Shown here piece by piece: positions 43,234-51,315 of a stretch of DNA of 64,000 nt. The stretch is from Acidovorax sp. 210-6 (lineage in GTDB: Bacteria > Pseudomonadota > Gammaproteobacteria > Burkholderiales > Burkholderiaceae_C), in NCBI RefSeq assembly GCF_010020825.1, contig NZ_JAACJE010000001.1:1-64000 (forward strand). Reading direction: 5' to 3'. Each line of letters starts with the position of its first letter. Positions within the stretch are counted from its first letter, which is position 1. The notes beneath the pieces are model-generated. The model ran no database searches. It had not been told where the DNA came from and worked only from the letters and a program-made list of their open reading frames with translations. A program made the position numbers and the translations under genes.

Positions 43234-44520
43234 GTGCTTCCAGTCCGCGCGACAACGCTTCTTACTTCCCAACTGGCTTCGGTGTCGGCATTCTTGCTGG
43301 GCGCCTTGACCTTGCTGCTGCCCTCGGGCTACGCCTATGGGGCGGCTATCTTCATTGTTTTCGCGATGGCATCCTTTCCCCTATGGGCCAAGGAGCGTTT
43401 GAGCGATAGATCGGCCGTCTGGCTGGCCTTGGTGTTTGCGGTGATGGGTGCCGTGTGGATTTTTGGCGCCGACCTTGACCGTGGGCTGTCGGCGCTGAAC
43501 AAGCCGTTCCGCTATGTGCTGGCGCTGGCATGCATTCCTGTTGCCTTTTTGTACCCCCCCAAGGGGCGATGGCTGCTTTGGGGCATTGCGGTGGGTGCTG
43601 CCTTCGGTGGGCTGAGGGCCTCCTACGATATCTTTGTCCTGGGGTACGAAAGAGCCTGGTACGACGCGGCCCACCAAAGCAGCAGTGGTGTCATTCAGTA
43701 CGGAAACATGTCCGGGCTGTTTGGGCTCATCTGCTGGGTTCAGTGGGCGGTTTTCCATGAGCGCTGGAGCTGGCGCCGCTCGGCGCTGATGCTGGCCTGC
43801 GTCTTCCTGGGCGTCCTGGGCTCCTTGCTTTCTCAGACGCGTGGCGGCTGGGTCGCCCTGGTCTTGTGCATGGTTCCGCTGCTGTGGTTGATTTATCGCT
43901 ATGTGGCGAACCATCGATTCATCTATGCCGTACTTGGCTTGCTGGCCGTGGTGATGGCCTTGCTGTGGCACCAGTCCTCGTACCTGCAGGAGCGCTGGAG
44001 CCTGGCGCGTGACGAGGTGGCGGGGTTTGTCAAGAACGGTGAGGCCGACAACTCCGTGGGCCACCGGCTGGCCCATTGGAAACTGGCCTGGGACATGGGG
44101 CTGGAAAAGCCGCTGACGGGCTGGGGCGAGGCGGGATACGCCGAGCAAAAGCGTCTGCGTGTGGAAAAAGGGGAGGCTCCCCCTTCGGTCCTGTACTACG
44201 GCCATGCGCACAACGAGTGGTTTGATATGTTTGTCAAACGCGGTGTGATTGGGCTGGTGGGCCTGCTGCTGTTCTATGCCGTCCCTCTGGCCTTGTTCTG
44301 GCCCACGCAGGCCCGGGTGCAGCGCCCCGATGGAACGATAGACCCCGAGGCATTGTGCCTGCGTTTGGCGGGCATGCTTTTTCCGCTGGCGTACCTGGGT
44401 TTCGGATTGACACAGGTGTACCTCGCGCATTTCAACGGCAACATGATCTATCTGTTCATGGTCCTGTTCTTCATGGCGGCCATCCGCGGCCATCAGCGCG
44501 GCCACGGGGGGAGCGTCTAG
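43234..44520 (+). CDS. O-antigen ligase/polymerase (WaaL/Wzy-like)
   Basis: 428 aa membrane protein with about 11-12 helices. The large periplasmic loop lies at about residues 250-330 and holds the conserved HAHNEWFDMFVKRGVIGLVG, whose His is essential in WaaL; SQTRGGWVALV matches the upstream Arg motif. It would join O-antigen to lipid A-core or polymerise glycans. Translation starts at a GTG (43234). Its TAG stop shares the CTAG palindrome with the stop of the convergent kinase gene. Confidence 0.88.
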   Translation: MLPVRATTLLTSQLASVSAFLLGALTLLLPSGYAYGAAIFIVFAMASFPLWAKERLSDRSAVWLALVFAVMGAVWIFGADLDRGLSALNKPFRYVLALACIPVAFLYPPKGRWLLWGIAVGAAFGGLRASYDIFVLGYERAWYDAAHQSSSGVIQYGNMSGLFGLICWVQWAVFHERWSWRRSALMLACVFLGVLGSLLSQTRGGWVALVLCMVPLLWLIYRYVANHRFIYAVLGLLAVVMALLWHQSSYLQERWSLARDEVAGFVKNGEADNSVGHRLAHWKLAWDMGLEKPLTGWGEAGYAEQKRLRVEKGEAPPSVLYYGHAHNEWFDMFVKRGVIGLVGLLLFYAVPLALFWPTQARVQRPDGTIDPEALCLRLAGMLFPLAYLGFGLTQVYLAHFNGNMIYLFMVLFFMAAIRGHQRGHGGSV

Positions 44521-45791
44521 GCAAGCGGGGTGATGGGCAGGCGCAGCACAAAACAGGCGCCCTGGCCCTGCGGGTTGCCCTCGCAGTGCACGGTGCCTTG
44601 GTGGCGCCCTGCGATGGAGCGCACCAGGGCCAGGCCCAGGCCCACGCCACCGGCGCGCTCGCTGGCGCCGGGCAGGCGGTAGAAGGGTTCGAAGATGCGT
44701 TCGCGCAACTCTGCGGGCACGCCCGGCCCCTGATCGCACACCCGCACTTCTGCCATGCCCCCTTGCAGGTGCAGGCTGACGCTCACGGTGCCATCGCTGT
44801 AGCGGCGGGCGTTTTCCAACAGGTTGCGCAGCGCGCGGCGCAGCAGCTTGGCCACGGCATGCACTTCCAGCGGCTGGTTGCCTGCATCCAGCTCCGCGCC
44901 GGAGCGTGCGCATTCCTCTGCGGCCAACCCCACCAGATCCACCGCCTCGAACGAGCCCACATCGGCCTCGCGCGCGTCCAGGCGGCTGGCCAGCAGGATT
45001 TCGTCCACGAGCTGGTCGAGCTCGGCGATGTTGCGCAGGATCTCGGCCCGCGCACTGGCCGATGGCGCACCGTCCTGCATCAGTTCCATGCCCATGCGGA
45101 TGCGTGCCAGCGGTGAGCGCAGCTCGTGCGATGCGTTGGCCAGCAGCGACTTGTGCGAACGCAGCAGCGCTTCGATGCGCCCCGCCGCAGCATTGAACTG
45201 GCGTGACAGATCGGCCACCTCATCGTGGCCCTGCACGGGCACGCGGGCTGCCAGATCGCCTTCGCCAAAGCGCTGCACTCCGCGCTGCAGTACCTCCAGG
45301 CGCGACATCAGGCGACGGATGATGGGAAACACCCCCAACGCCACAGCCAGCCCCACCAGCACCAGCATCCACAGGAAGCCAAACGGTGGCCGCGTCCAGA
45401 AGGCCAGGCTCTGCGGAGGGGGCGGTGCGCGCAGGGCGGCTGCGCGCTCATGGCGCTCGCGGCGATCCATGCGCTCGCGCCCTTGAAAACGGGGCTCCAA
45501 CTCCAGCTCGAAGGTTCGACCGTCGGTGGTCTGCAACTGGTAGAGCACCCCTTCCGATGGATGTTGCGGCTGGCGTGTGGCCGTGCCTTGCAGCACCACG
45601 CGGCCCTGCAGATCGCGCAGCACCACCTCCCGCGCAGGGGGAGCAATGCGCAGCGCGTTCTGCTCTGCCGCCGTGCGCCAGGCCCAGCCCACCACCAACG
45701 TGAGCACCGCCACGCCCCCGACCACGGCCAGCCAGATGCGCAGGTACAGGCGCTGCGAAAAGGTGCGGGAGATGGAGCGGAGCATCGACAT
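44517..45791 (-). CDS. Sensor histidine kinase, RstB-like
   Basis: 424 aa. Membrane helices at about residues 18-38 and 138-156, with a short periplasmic part between. A HAMP linker follows; His222 in NASHELRSPLARIRMGMEL is the phosphoacceptor. The ATP domain has LRNLLENARRYS, VCDQGPGVP and GGVGLGLALVRS. ATG 45791 has GGTG at the right distance; a GTG at 45800 and an ATG at 45785 are alternatives. A family B repeat lies between it and the regulator gene. The signal is unknown. Confidence 0.92.
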   Translation of the reverse strand: MSMLRSISRTFSQRLYLRIWLAVVGGVAVLTLVVGWAWRTAAEQNALRIAPPAREVVLRDLQGRVVLQGTATRQPQHPSEGVLYQLQTTDGRTFELELEPRFQGRERMDRRERHERAAALRAPPPPQSLAFWTRPPFGFLWMLVLVGLAVALGVFPIIRRLMSRLEVLQRGVQRFGEGDLAARVPVQGHDEVADLSRQFNAAAGRIEALLRSHKSLLANASHELRSPLARIRMGMELMQDGAPSASARAEILRNIAELDQLVDEILLASRLDAREADVGSFEAVDLVGLAAEECARSGAELDAGNQPLEVHAVAKLLRRALRNLLENARRYSDGTVSVSLHLQGGMAEVRVCDQGPGVPAELRERIFEPFYRLPGASERAGGVGLGLALVRSIAGRHQGTVHCEGNPQGQGACFVLRLPITPLA

Positions 45792-45892
45792 ATCGATCAC
45801 CGTGTGCGCGGTGCCCAGTCACGGGGGCAAGATACTGGCGCTGCCCAGGCCAGCAGACGCCGTGGAACTGGCTTTGCCAGGCCACTGGCGTC

Positions 45893-45949
45893 GTCCCCCC
45901 TCCCGCAGGAGAGGGGGGAAGGCGCGAAGCGACGCAGGGGGGTGTTCAC
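45893..45949 (-). repeat. Family B repeat, copy 2 (terminator-like)
   Basis: Stem CCCCCCTC / GAGGGGGG, then GGAAGGCGCGAAGC and AGGGGGGTGTTCAC, one base after the regulator stop on the minus strand. It may limit transcription from regulator to kinase. Confidence 0.7.
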
Positions 45950-45950
45950 A

Positions 45951-46667
45951 TCACTCCTGCTGCTTGGCAAACACATAGCCCACGCCGCGCACCGTGAGAA
46001 TGCGGCGCGGGTTTTTGGGGTCTTGCTCGATGGCGGCGCGGATGCGGCCCATGTGCACGTCGATGGATCGGTCAAAGGCCTCCAGCTCGCGCCCGCGCAC
46101 GGCTTCCATGATCTGGTCGCGCGTGAGCACGCGGCCGGCACGCTCGGCCAGGGCCACCAGCAGGTCGAACTGGTAGGAGGTCAGATCGGCCGCCTGGCCC
46201 GCCACCGAGACACTGCGCGCATCGCGGTCGATCTCCAGCGTGCCAAAGCGCAGTACGTGGGCGACGGGCGCCGCGCCTGCGTTGCGCCGCCGCAGCAGGG
46301 CGCGGATGCGTGCCAGCAGCTCGCGCGGCTCGAAGGGCTTGGGCAGGTAGTCGTCGGCGCCGATCTCCAGGCCGATGACACGGTCCATGGGGTCGCCCTT
46401 GGCCGTGAGCATCAGCACCGGCATCTGCGCCACCGGCCCGGGCAGCGCGCGGATGCGGCGGCAGACTTCCAGCCCGTCCATGTCGGGCAGCATGAGGTCG
46501 AGGATGACCAGCTCGGGCAGTGTGCCGCCGTCCTGTCCCTGCAGGCGCGCCAGGCCGCTGGCGGCGTCGGGGCAGTGCGCGAGCTGCATGCCCGACTGGC
46601 CCAGGTACTCCCCCACCATCTGGGCCAAGCGCAGGTCGTCTTCGATCATCAGCAAGGAGGTGCTCAT
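45951..46667 (-). CDS. OmpR-family response regulator, RstA-like
   Basis: 238 aa. Receiver: Glu9-Asp10-Asp11, phosphoacceptor Asp57 (VILDLMLP) and Lys110 (YLPKPF). The C-terminal winged helix has DRSIDVHMGRIRAAIEQ and LTVRGVGYVFA. It is the first gene of the pair, with the kinase 160 bases downstream behind a family B repeat, an unusually long gap for such a pair. The target genes are unknown; no 11-bp direct repeat like those of the other two systems is evident upstream. Confidence 0.93.
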   Translation of the reverse strand: MSTSLLMIEDDLRLAQMVGEYLGQSGMQLAHCPDAASGLARLQGQDGGTLPELVILDLMLPDMDGLEVCRRIRALPGPVAQMPVLMLTAKGDPMDRVIGLEIGADDYLPKPFEPRELLARIRALLRRRNAGAAPVAHVLRFGTLEIDRDARSVSVAGQAADLTSYQFDLLVALAERAGRVLTRDQIMEAVRGRELEAFDRSIDVHMGRIRAAIEQDPKNPRRILTVRGVGYVFAKQQE

Positions 46668-46800
46668 GGCGTCAGCAAAGGGGGTGCTCAGAGTGGGAGG
46701 ATGGGGGCATCATGCCTGCTACCTGTCATGTCCCCTTGTCCTTGGCGTAAAGCACAGGTAAACGTGGCGCAGCTTCACGGTTACTTTTGCTATGTATTTT

Positions 46801-46844
46801 ATAGCTGCTTGTGCTTATGTATTAGGCGCTGGAGGCCGATTTGG
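46801..46844 (+). repeat. Family A dispersed repeat, copy 6, covering the ampG 3' end
   Basis: ATAGCTGCTTGTGCTTATG, then GGCGCTGGAGGCCGATTTGG. The ampG stop codon (46822-46824) and last codons are inside it. Apart from this copy, 46668-46800 shows no recognised feature. Confidence 0.75.
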
Positions 46845-48189
46845 CCTTGGATGCTATCCACACCAGTCCCAGCACCGGCAGGCCCAGCAATGCGGTGGAC
46901 GCAAAGAACTGTGCGTAGCCAAAGGCGTTGACGTAGTCGCCCGAAAAGCCCGCCACGAACTTGGGCAGCAGCAGCATCATCGAGCTGAACAGCGCGTATT
47001 GTGTGGCCGAATAGCTGACGTTGGTCAGGCTGGAGAGGTAGGCAATGAAGGCCGCCGACGCAATGCCGCTGGCCAGGTTGTCGGCAGAGACCACGGCGAT
47101 GAGCGCCGTTACATCGTGCCCATGGCCCGCCAGCCAGGCAAACAGCAGGTTGGTGCAGGCGCTCAGCAGGGCGCCCAGCATCAGGATGCGCATCACGCCA
47201 AAGCGCATGGCGAGCGAGCCGCCCACAAAGGCGCCGACCAGCGTCATCACCACGCCGTACACCTTGGTCACAGCGGCCACCTCGTCCTTGGTGTAGCCCA
47301 TGTCCACGTAGAAGGGGTTGGCCATGATGCCCATCACCACATCGCTGATGCGGTACACGGCGATCAACGCCAGGATCAGCGCCGCCTGCCAGCGGTAGCG
47401 GCGCACAAAGTCGGCAAACGGCTCCAGCAGGGCGCCGCGCAGCCATTCGGCCGCGTTGCGTGCCGGGGGCAGCTCCACAGGCCGGGGCTCGCGCGAGAAC
47501 AGCACCGTGACCATGCCCACAGCCATGGAGGCCGCCATCACCAGGTAGGCCGTCTGCCAGGCGCCGTTCTGGTAGGCCGCGGCGCCCGTTGCAGCGGCGG
47601 CCGCGCCTGCCAGTGCGGGGGCTTCGGCACGCGCGGCAATCCACAGCACCCCGGCACCGGCCCAGATCATCGCCAGCCGGTAGCCCGTTTGGTAGGCGGC
47701 AGCCAGGGCCGCCTGGTGGTTGGCGTCGGCCGATTCGATGCGGAAGGCGTCCAGCGCAATGTCCTGCGTGGCCGAGGCGAAGGCCACCATCAACGCACAG
47801 GCCACCACGGGGCCCAGCGCCTGGCGCGGGTCGGTCAGCGCCATGCCCACCAGCCCCACCACCACCAGGCACTGCGACAGCAGCAGCCAGCTGCGCCGCC
47901 GCCCCAGCGTGTGGGTGAGCAGTGGCAGCGGCAGCCGGTCCACCAGCGGCGCCCAGGCCCACTTGAAGCCATAGGCCAGGCCCACCCAGCTCAGGTGCCC
48001 GATGGTGCTGCGGTCGATGCCTGCCTCGCGCAGGCGAAAGCTCAGCGTGCCCAGCACCAGCAGCAACGGCAGGCCAGCCGAAAAGCCGAGCGTCAGCATG
48101 CGCAGGCTGGCGGGTTCGAGGTACACGCGCAGCGTCTGGAGCCAGGACATGCGCGGTGCGGTGGGAGAAGGCGTGGTGGTGGGCGGCAT
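46822..48189 (-). CDS. ampG: AmpG-type muropeptide permease (MFS)
   Basis: 455 aa MFS permease that imports anhydro-muropeptides in cell wall recycling. About 12 helices; family patches are LGFSAGLPLLLVLGTLSFRL, WVGLAYGFKWAWAPLVDRLP and ATQDIALDAFRIE. The first 13 residues (MPPTTTPSPTAPR) are probably disordered. The last residues (KAKSASSA) are coded by a family A repeat, so the normal C-terminus has been replaced or extended. It is divergent from the M48 protease gene (30 bases). AmpG identity is good; the substrate is by family. Confidence 0.88.
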   Translation of the reverse strand: MPPTTTPSPTAPRMSWLQTLRVYLEPASLRMLTLGFSAGLPLLLVLGTLSFRLREAGIDRSTIGHLSWVGLAYGFKWAWAPLVDRLPLPLLTHTLGRRRSWLLLSQCLVVVGLVGMALTDPRQALGPVVACALMVAFASATQDIALDAFRIESADANHQAALAAAYQTGYRLAMIWAGAGVLWIAARAEAPALAGAAAAATGAAAYQNGAWQTAYLVMAASMAVGMVTVLFSREPRPVELPPARNAAEWLRGALLEPFADFVRRYRWQAALILALIAVYRISDVVMGIMANPFYVDMGYTKDEVAAVTKVYGVVMTLVGAFVGGSLAMRFGVMRILMLGALLSACTNLLFAWLAGHGHDVTALIAVVSADNLASGIASAAFIAYLSSLTNVSYSATQYALFSSMMLLLPKFVAGFSGDYVNAFGYAQFFASTALLGLPVLGLVWIASKAKSASSA

Positions 48190-48207
48190 GGGGTGTGGTG
48201 TTTTGAC

Positions 48208-48213
48208 TATTAT
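48208..48213 (+). promoter_or_regulatory. Candidate -10 box of the M48 gene (leaderless type)
   Basis: TATTAT ends 6 bases before the ATG at 48220, which has no ribosome binding site. Confidence 0.4.
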
Positions 48214-48219
48214 TCCCGC

Positions 48220-49068
48220 ATGTGCTTTCTTTGCCCCGCTCCTTCCGTAGCCTCATCGTCCCCCTGGCAGGCGCGGCGCGCCTTTGTGCTGGCCGCCGCC
48301 GCCGGGGCTGCTGCGCCTGCGCTGGCCCAGGTGGAGGTGGGTTCGGCCTCGGGCATGCGCCGCCTGGTGCCGGCCGAAACGCTGGAGTCCTCGGCCACCC
48401 AGCAGTACAGCCAGTTGCTGGCCCAGGCCCGGGCGCAGGGGGCGCTGGTGCCGTCCGGTCATCCGCAGCTTGCGCGCCTGCACGCCATCGCACGGCGCCT
48501 CATCCCTTTCACCACGCCATGGAATGACCGGGCGCGCCACTGGCGCTGGGAGGTCAACCTCATTGCCAGCAAGCAGATCAATGCGTTCTGCATGCCAGGC
48601 GGCAAGATTGCGTTTTTCACCGGCATCCTGGATCAGTTGCGCCTGACCGACGACGAGGCCGCCATGATCATGGGCCACGAGATGGCCCACGCACTGCGCG
48701 AGCACGCCCGCGAGCGCCTGGCTAAGACCCAGGCCACAAACCTGGGCCTGCGCCTGGGCGCGCAGTTGCTGGGCCTGGGCGACGTGGGGCAGCTGGCCGC
48801 CAACCTGGGCGGGCAGTTGCTCACGCTCAAGTTCAGCCGCGGTGACGAGAGCGAGGCCGACCTGGTGGGCCTGGAGCTGGCTGCCCGTGCGGCCTTCCAG
48901 CCCGCCGCCAGCGTGAGCCTGTGGCAGAAGATGGGCCAGGCCACGGGCGGCAAGGACGGCCTGGCCTTCCTCTCCACCCACCCCAGCGGGCCCGACCGCA
49001 TCCGTGAGCTGCAGCAGAACGTGCCCAAGGTCCAGGGCCTGTACGAAGCCGCGCGCCAGAATGGCTGA
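48220..49068 (+). CDS. M48 family metalloprotease, secreted
   Basis: 282 aa. A signal sequence (ARRAFVLAAAAGAAAPALA) ends near residue 33. The zinc motif HEMAH in MIMGHEMAHALREHARE and the third ligand in GDESEADLVGLELAARA mark an M48 gluzincin of the LoiP/YcaL type. The region NAFCMPGGKIAFFTGIL is family-typical. It probably cleaves misfolded periplasmic or outer-membrane proteins. ATG 48220 is preceded by TATTAT at 6 bases and no Shine-Dalgarno, so a leaderless message is likely. Confidence 0.91.
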   Translation: MCFLCPAPSVASSSPWQARRAFVLAAAAGAAAPALAQVEVGSASGMRRLVPAETLESSATQQYSQLLAQARAQGALVPSGHPQLARLHAIARRLIPFTTPWNDRARHWRWEVNLIASKQINAFCMPGGKIAFFTGILDQLRLTDDEAAMIMGHEMAHALREHARERLAKTQATNLGLRLGAQLLGLGDVGQLAANLGGQLLTLKFSRGDESEADLVGLELAARAAFQPAASVSLWQKMGQATGGKDGLAFLSTHPSGPDRIRELQQNVPKVQGLYEAARQNG

Positions 49069-49082
49069 ATGCTATTGAATTG

Positions 49083-49126
49083 ATAGCTGTCAGCGCTTTA
49101 TCCACGGGCGCTAGAGGCCAAAAACC
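49083..49126 (+). repeat. Family A dispersed repeat, copy 7
   Basis: ATAGCTGTCAGCGCTTTAT, then GGGCGCTAGAGGCC and an A-run. Between the convergent 3' ends of the M48 and metallo-beta-lactamase-fold genes. Confidence 0.8.
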
Positions 49127-49135
49127 ATTGAAGTT

Positions 49136-49774
49136 TCAAGTGCCACCCACATAGGGGTTGCTCTGGCGCTCGCGGCCGAAGCTGCTCTCAGGCCCATGGC
49201 CGGGAATGAATACCGTTTGGTTCCCCATGGGCCACAGGCGCTGCGTGATGCTGTCGATCAACTGCTGGTGGTTGCCCTGGGGAAAATCGGTGCGGCCAAT
49301 GCTGCCAGCGAACAGCACGTCGCCCACAAAGCAGCGCTCGATCTGTGGTGCGTGGAACACCACATGGCCCGGCGTGTGACCTGGGCAGTGGCGCACGGCC
49401 AGCGTCTCGTTGCCGATCTGCACCGTGTCGCCATCGGCCAGCCAGCGCGTGGGCGTGAAGTGCTGCGCGGGCGGAAAGCCAAACATCGCGCTCTGCTGCG
49501 GCAGGCCATCGATCCAGAACTGATCGCCCGGATGTGGCCCGACGATGGGCAGTTGCAGTCGCTCGGCCAGCTCGCCCGTGCCGCCGGCGTGGTCGATGTG
49601 CGCGTGCGTGAGCCAGATCTGGCTGAGCGTGAGCCCCAGGCGCTGGATTTCTGCCAGCAGCAGGTCGAGATCGCCGCCCGGGTCGATGACGGCAGCCTGG
49701 CCGGTGGCATCGCACCAGACGATGGAACAGTTTTGCTGGAAGGGCGTGACGGGAACGGTGAGGTAGCGCAGCAT
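49136..49774 (-). CDS. Metallo-beta-lactamase-fold hydrolase, glyoxalase II-like
   Basis: 212 aa cytoplasmic hydrolase. Metal ligands in THAHIDHAGG, CPGHTPGHVVF, FVGDVLFAGSIGRTD and PGHGPESSFGRER. The start QNCSIVWCDATGQAAVIDPG is typical of the short glyoxalase II-like group (YcbL-type). The substrate is probably a thioester or lactone. ATG 49774 is chosen over upstream in-frame starts because the family begins with the strand RYLTVPVTPFQQNC. Confidence 0.9.
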   Translation of the reverse strand: MLRYLTVPVTPFQQNCSIVWCDATGQAAVIDPGGDLDLLLAEIQRLGLTLSQIWLTHAHIDHAGGTGELAERLQLPIVGPHPGDQFWIDGLPQQSAMFGFPPAQHFTPTRWLADGDTVQIGNETLAVRHCPGHTPGHVVFHAPQIERCFVGDVLFAGSIGRTDFPQGNHQQLIDSITQRLWPMGNQTVFIPGHGPESSFGRERQSNPYVGGT

Positions 49775-49814
49775 GGGGACGGAAAGCGGGGTTGCAGGAT
49801 GCCGGGTGACCGGC

Positions 49815-50726
49815 TCAGGGCGCAAGTGTAGGCGCGGAGGCTGCACCGCTGCGCCGACTCTCCTGGGGCGCCGTGCGTGCCGTGGCGGCGCAACCCACCG
49901 AGGCCATCACGATGAGCCCGATGGCAAGCCACTGCATGACGCTCAGGCGCTCGTCCAGCAGCCCCAGTGCCAGCACGGCGGCCACGGCGGGCTCCATGCT
50001 GATCATGATGCCGAAGGCCTGCGGCGGCAGGCGCTTGAGCGCCACCATCTCCAGCGAGATCGGCACCGCGCTGGAGATGGCGGCCACGCCCAGCCCCACC
50101 GCCAGCACTTGCCAGGACAACAATGCCATGCCGGAATGCGCCAAGCCCACGGGCAGCACCACCAGCGCAGCCACTGTCAGGCCCAGCGAGACCGACAGGC
50201 CTGCATGCAAATGCCCGACCCGCTTGCCGAACAGGATGTAGGTCGCCCAGCACACGGCTGCCACCAGCGAGTACGCCACGCCCAGTGGGTCCAGCGTGCT
50301 CACGTCGTGCCCCAGCGGCAGCAGCAGGCCCAGCCCGGCCACGGCCAGCAGCACCCAGACGAAGTCCAGCGCCCGGCGCGACGACAGCACAGCCACCGCC
50401 AGCGGCCCGGAGAACTCAATGGCCACGGCCACGCCGAAGGGCAGCGTCTGCAGCGACAGGTAGAACATGAGGTTCATCCCACCCAGCGCGGCGCCGTAGC
50501 AGGCGATGGCGCGCAGGTCCGCGCGTGTGAGGCGCCAGCGCCAGGGGCGCCACAGCAGCAGGAGCAGCAGTGCCGAAAAGCCCACGCGCACGGCCGTGGT
50601 GCCCTGCGCGCCGACCAGCGGAAACAGCGTGTGCTTGGCCCACGAGGTGCCCAGGCCGAGGAAGGTGACCGAGCCGAAAATGGCCAGCAGCGGAATGAAC
50701 GCAGAGGTACGCAAAGAAGACGACAT
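49815..50726 (-). CDS. rhtA: EamA/RhtA-type amino acid exporter
   Basis: 303 aa inner-membrane exporter of the drug/metabolite superfamily with ten helices. RhtA-like stretches are LGTSWAKHTLFP, GGMNLMFYLSLQTLPFGVAV, EFSGPLAVAVLSSRRALDF and ISSAVPISLEMVALKRL. RhtA exports threonine and homoserine. The divergent Lrp-type regulator fits an amino acid exporter. The ATG at 50726 has a TATATT box 6 bases upstream and no Shine-Dalgarno. Confidence 0.87.
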   Translation of the reverse strand: MSSSLRTSAFIPLLAIFGSVTFLGLGTSWAKHTLFPLVGAQGTTAVRVGFSALLLLLLWRPWRWRLTRADLRAIACYGAALGGMNLMFYLSLQTLPFGVAVAIEFSGPLAVAVLSSRRALDFVWVLLAVAGLGLLLPLGHDVSTLDPLGVAYSLVAAVCWATYILFGKRVGHLHAGLSVSLGLTVAALVVLPVGLAHSGMALLSWQVLAVGLGVAAISSAVPISLEMVALKRLPPQAFGIMISMEPAVAAVLALGLLDERLSVMQWLAIGLIVMASVGCAATARTAPQESRRSGAASAPTLAP

Positions 50727-50732
50727 GCGGAA

Positions 50733-50740
50733 AATATATT
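50733..50740. promoter_or_regulatory. Palindromic AATATATT: shared -10 of rhtA and the Lrp gene
   Basis: Read on either strand it contains TATATT. For rhtA it ends 6 bases before the ATG; for the Lrp gene it lies 59 bases before the ATG. TTGCG repeats at 50739-50743 and 50750-50754 may belong to the operator. Confidence 0.4.
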
Positions 50741-50799
50741 GCGCTACCCTTGCGTCTTCTGCTCTATTTCTGGGTTTTTCACGCAACTTTCGCTCCCAT

Positions 50800-51297
50800 A
50801 TGCCCGCCGCCGATCCTTTGAAGCTCGACGCCTTCGACCTCGCCATCCTCGACATCCTGCAGCGTGACAACACCACGCCGCAGCGCGAGATCGCGCAGGC
50901 CGTGCATCTGTCGGCTCCGGCTGTGCAGCGGCGCATCCGGCGCCTGCGCGAGAGCGGGGTGGTGCGGGCCGAGGCAGCCCAACTCGACGCCAGCCTGTTG
51001 GGGCGCCCGCTCACGTTGCTGGTGGAGGTGCATGTGCACGACGAACACCCGCTGCGCACGGCTGGCCTGCGCCAGCGCATTGCAGGCGAACCGGCGGTGC
51101 AGCAGTGCTACGCCATCACCGGCGAGGCGGACTACCTGCTGGTCATCACCGCCTCCACCATGGCCGACTACGAGGCGCTGACCGGGCGTCTGTTCGGTGG
51201 CGACGACAACGTGCGGCGCTTTCGCACCTCGGTCGCGCTGGGCTGCCTCAAGGTGGGCTTGCAGGTGCCGTTGGACCGCTGCGGCCCGGTCGCATAG
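50800..51297 (+). CDS. Lrp/AsnC family transcriptional regulator
   Basis: 165 aa. An N-terminal helix-turn-helix (LDAFDLAILDILQRDNTTPQ, then REIAQAVHLSAPAVQRRIRRL) and a C-terminal RAM effector domain (VEVHVHDEHP, YAITGEADYLLVI). It is divergent from rhtA by 73 bases, so it probably controls that exporter and itself in response to an amino acid. Confidence 0.92.
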   Translation: MPAADPLKLDAFDLAILDILQRDNTTPQREIAQAVHLSAPAVQRRIRRLRESGVVRAEAAQLDASLLGRPLTLLVEVHVHDEHPLRTAGLRQRIAGEPAVQQCYAITGEADYLLVITASTMADYEALTGRLFGGDDNVRRFRTSVALGCLKVGLQVPLDRCGPVA

Positions 51298-51315
51298 CGC
51301 GCCCCGGCGCGCGGC

